A DNA stretch of 64,000 bases from Polaribacter sp. NJDZ03 (GTDB taxonomy: Bacteria; Bacteroidota; Bacteroidia; Flavobacteriales; Flavobacteriaceae): assembly GCF_019263805.1 (NCBI RefSeq), contig NZ_CP079195.1:809501-873500 (forward strand). The letters run 5' to 3'. The notes below the pieces were generated by a model that saw nothing but the letters and a program-made list of their open reading frames with translations, was not told the origin of the DNA and did no database searches. Positions 62,710 to 64,000 of this stretch are shown here, piece after piece (the first letter of the stretch is position 1; every line of letters starts with the position of its first letter). Position numbers and translations under genes: made by a program.

Positions 62710-64000
62710 TTATGTTGTTGGAATGTCTATTGTAATTGAAGTTCCATGACTAGAACTGCTATCTATATCTAAAGTACCTTTTATTTTTTGTAAACGTTCT
62801 TTAATATTACGTAGCCCAATTCCTTGTTTTTTATTCTTTATAAATCCTTTACCATTATCTGTAATTACAATATTTAAATGGTCTTCATGCTTGGTTAATT
62901 GTACATCTGCTTTTGTTGCTTCTGCATGTTTTAAGATGTTATTTATTAATTCTTGTACAATTCTGTATGCATCTGCTAAAAGTTCTGCAGGTAATTTATC
63001 GATGTCTTCTTCAGGGAAAAAATAGGTCTGAATATCTAGTTTCGATTTCTTTGTTATTTGATCAATAAAATCGGTTAAAAAACTAGTAAATCCTATTTTA
63101 GAAAAAGAAAGCGGATGTAATTGATGAGAAAGACTACGTACATCTACACAAGCATTATTTATAGCATTTGCAATTCTTTTAGATTGTAATTCGTCTTTAT
63201 GATTTTCTGTATAATGTTCAAAAGCTATTTTTATACCCGCCAAATCACTTCCAATTCCATCATGAATTTCTCGTGATAATCGAGAACGTTCTTCATCTTG
63301 TCCTTCTTGATAACGTTCTATTACAGATAATTTATGATCCTTCATCATATCTGTAATTTTTTGTTTCGCATTTTCTTCTTGTTGTAAATTCAATTTTTTC
63401 TGAATGCGTAAACGTTTAACGTAAGATAATCTAAGTATAATTAAAATAATTAAGACCAATATAAACCCAGCTATAAAAGCATTTCTAACAATACGTTGTC
63501 TTTTAACCGTAAGTTCTACTTTTTGCAACTCAACTTCGCTTAATTTTTGTTCCTTTTCTAAAAGTAAAATTCTAGCTTCTTTTAATTGTGTTTCATATCC
63601 TTCTTGAATTTTAGCTACATATTTCTCTTTATCTAATGTCTTCTGATCTGCAACAGTAGCAACTCCTTTTTGATAAAATTCTAAAGCTTTTTCAAAGTTT
63701 TTTTCTTCTTGATAAAGTTGTGCTAAATTCTTGTAAATATCAGATTTATAAACAGATAGAGATTGTTCATCTCCAATAGCCAATGCTTCTTTAAAGTAAT
63801 TAATCGCTTCTTTTTTATGTCCTAATTTAGCTTCACATAAGCCCAAATCGTTTAAAACAATAGCAATATCAGAATGAAATTTTAACTCTTTTAAAAGCCC
63901 TAATGTTTTCTTTAAAGCAACTACAGCTTCTCCACAACGCTCCTCCTCTACCAACATTTGAGAAAGATTAATGTTTACATAAGCAATAACCGCTTTATTT
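62710..64000 (-). CDS. TPR-containing sensor histidine kinase (N-terminus outside the window)
   Basis: The frame is open to the window edge (it reads NKAVIAYVNINLSQ before the first internal Met at 63957), so the start lies beyond 64000. Visible parts: TPR repeats (LNDLGLCEAKLGHKKEAINY, YKNLAQLYQEEKNFEKAL), a coiled coil, one membrane helix (FIAGFILVLIILIILRLSY), a HisKA_3 dimerisation domain with the phospho-His in EERSRLSREIHDGIGSDL, and HATPase with NGKGF and GIGLRNIKERL. This is the common flavobacterial type with a periplasmic TPR sensor. It partners the response regulator downstream. Confidence 0.9.
   Translation of the reverse strand, partial: NKAVIAYVNINLSQMLVEEERCGEAVVALKKTLGLLKELKFHSDIAIVLNDLGLCEAKLGHKKEAINYFKEALAIGDEQSLSVYKSDIYKNLAQLYQEEKNFEKALEFYQKGVATVADQKTLDKEKYVAKIQEGYETQLKEARILLLEKEQKLSEVELQKVELTVKRQRIVRNAFIAGFILVLIILIILRLSYVKRLRIQKKLNLQQEENAKQKITDMMKDHKLSVIERYQEGQDEERSRLSREIHDGIGSDLAGIKIAFEHYTENHKDELQSKRIANAINNACVDVRSLSHQLHPLSFSKIGFTSFLTDFIDQITKKSKLDIQTYFFPEEDIDKLPAELLADAYRIVQELINNILKHAEATKADVQLTKHEDHLNIVITDNGKGFIKNKKQGIGLRNIKERLQKIKGTLDIDSSSSHGTSITIDIPTT

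Overview
The window is A+T-rich DNA from a member of the Bacteroidota, most likely a marine Flavobacteriaceae. The evidence is the gene families (Lacal_2735-type small protein, DUF2452, TIGR03643, Bacteroidota-type mobilization genes, a TssD-like protein), the lack of Shine-Dalgarno sequences, and promoter boxes of the TAnnTTTG type. No species can be named from the sequence alone.

Layout. (1) 1-2100: end of a mobilizable element, with a partial Toprim protein, an oriT-like hairpin, a MobC-like protein, a relaxase broken by an in-frame TGA, and a coiled-coil membrane protein. (2) 2230-7482: a 34-bp repeat followed by an SOS-type mutagenesis cassette (S24 repressor, Y-family polymerase, short DnaE). 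(3) 7680-30621: a defence island. It starts with a VWA / PP2C / kinase / PLD nuclease / kinase-TPR cluster related to TerY-P triads. The island continues with a collapsed type I restriction operon, a PD-(D/E)XK protein and a Septu-like PtuA-PtuB pair. It then has a tightly packed seven-gene run encoding an AAA ATPase, HNH, GIY-YIG, DUF6979-like, DUF6361-like, PLD and SNF2-type helicase proteins. (4) 30622-31436: a non-coding scar holding the second 34-bp repeat copy and a decayed copy of the mutagenesis cassette. (5) 31437-49137: one long restriction operon, hsdM-rhuM-hsdS(IS3)-sacsin/DUF3883-hsdR(frameshift)-DUF6979-mcrB-mcrC. (6) 49332-54239: two Fic genes and an HTH/nucleotidyltransferase pair, each with a palindromic operator and each followed by the same ~117-bp structured repeat. 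(7) 54525-59795: a minus-strand photorepair operon (photolyase, FeS-BCP-type cryptochrome/photolyase, flavin reductase, small partners). (8) 59969-64000: ordinary chromosome, with a TssD-like protein, a lipoprotein and a TPR-type two-component system.

The parts fit together as an anti-phage island assembled by repeated insertion and decay. Type I restriction loci and the S24-dinB-dnaE cassette seem to have been duplicated. One copy of each has collapsed, and new defence cassettes sit between scars that still carry hsdS 3' ends. The two most promising candidates for undescribed systems are the kinase/phosphatase/VWA/PLD cluster, where three successive proteins end in the same NKF tail, and the seven-gene nuclease-helicase run at 18193-29312.
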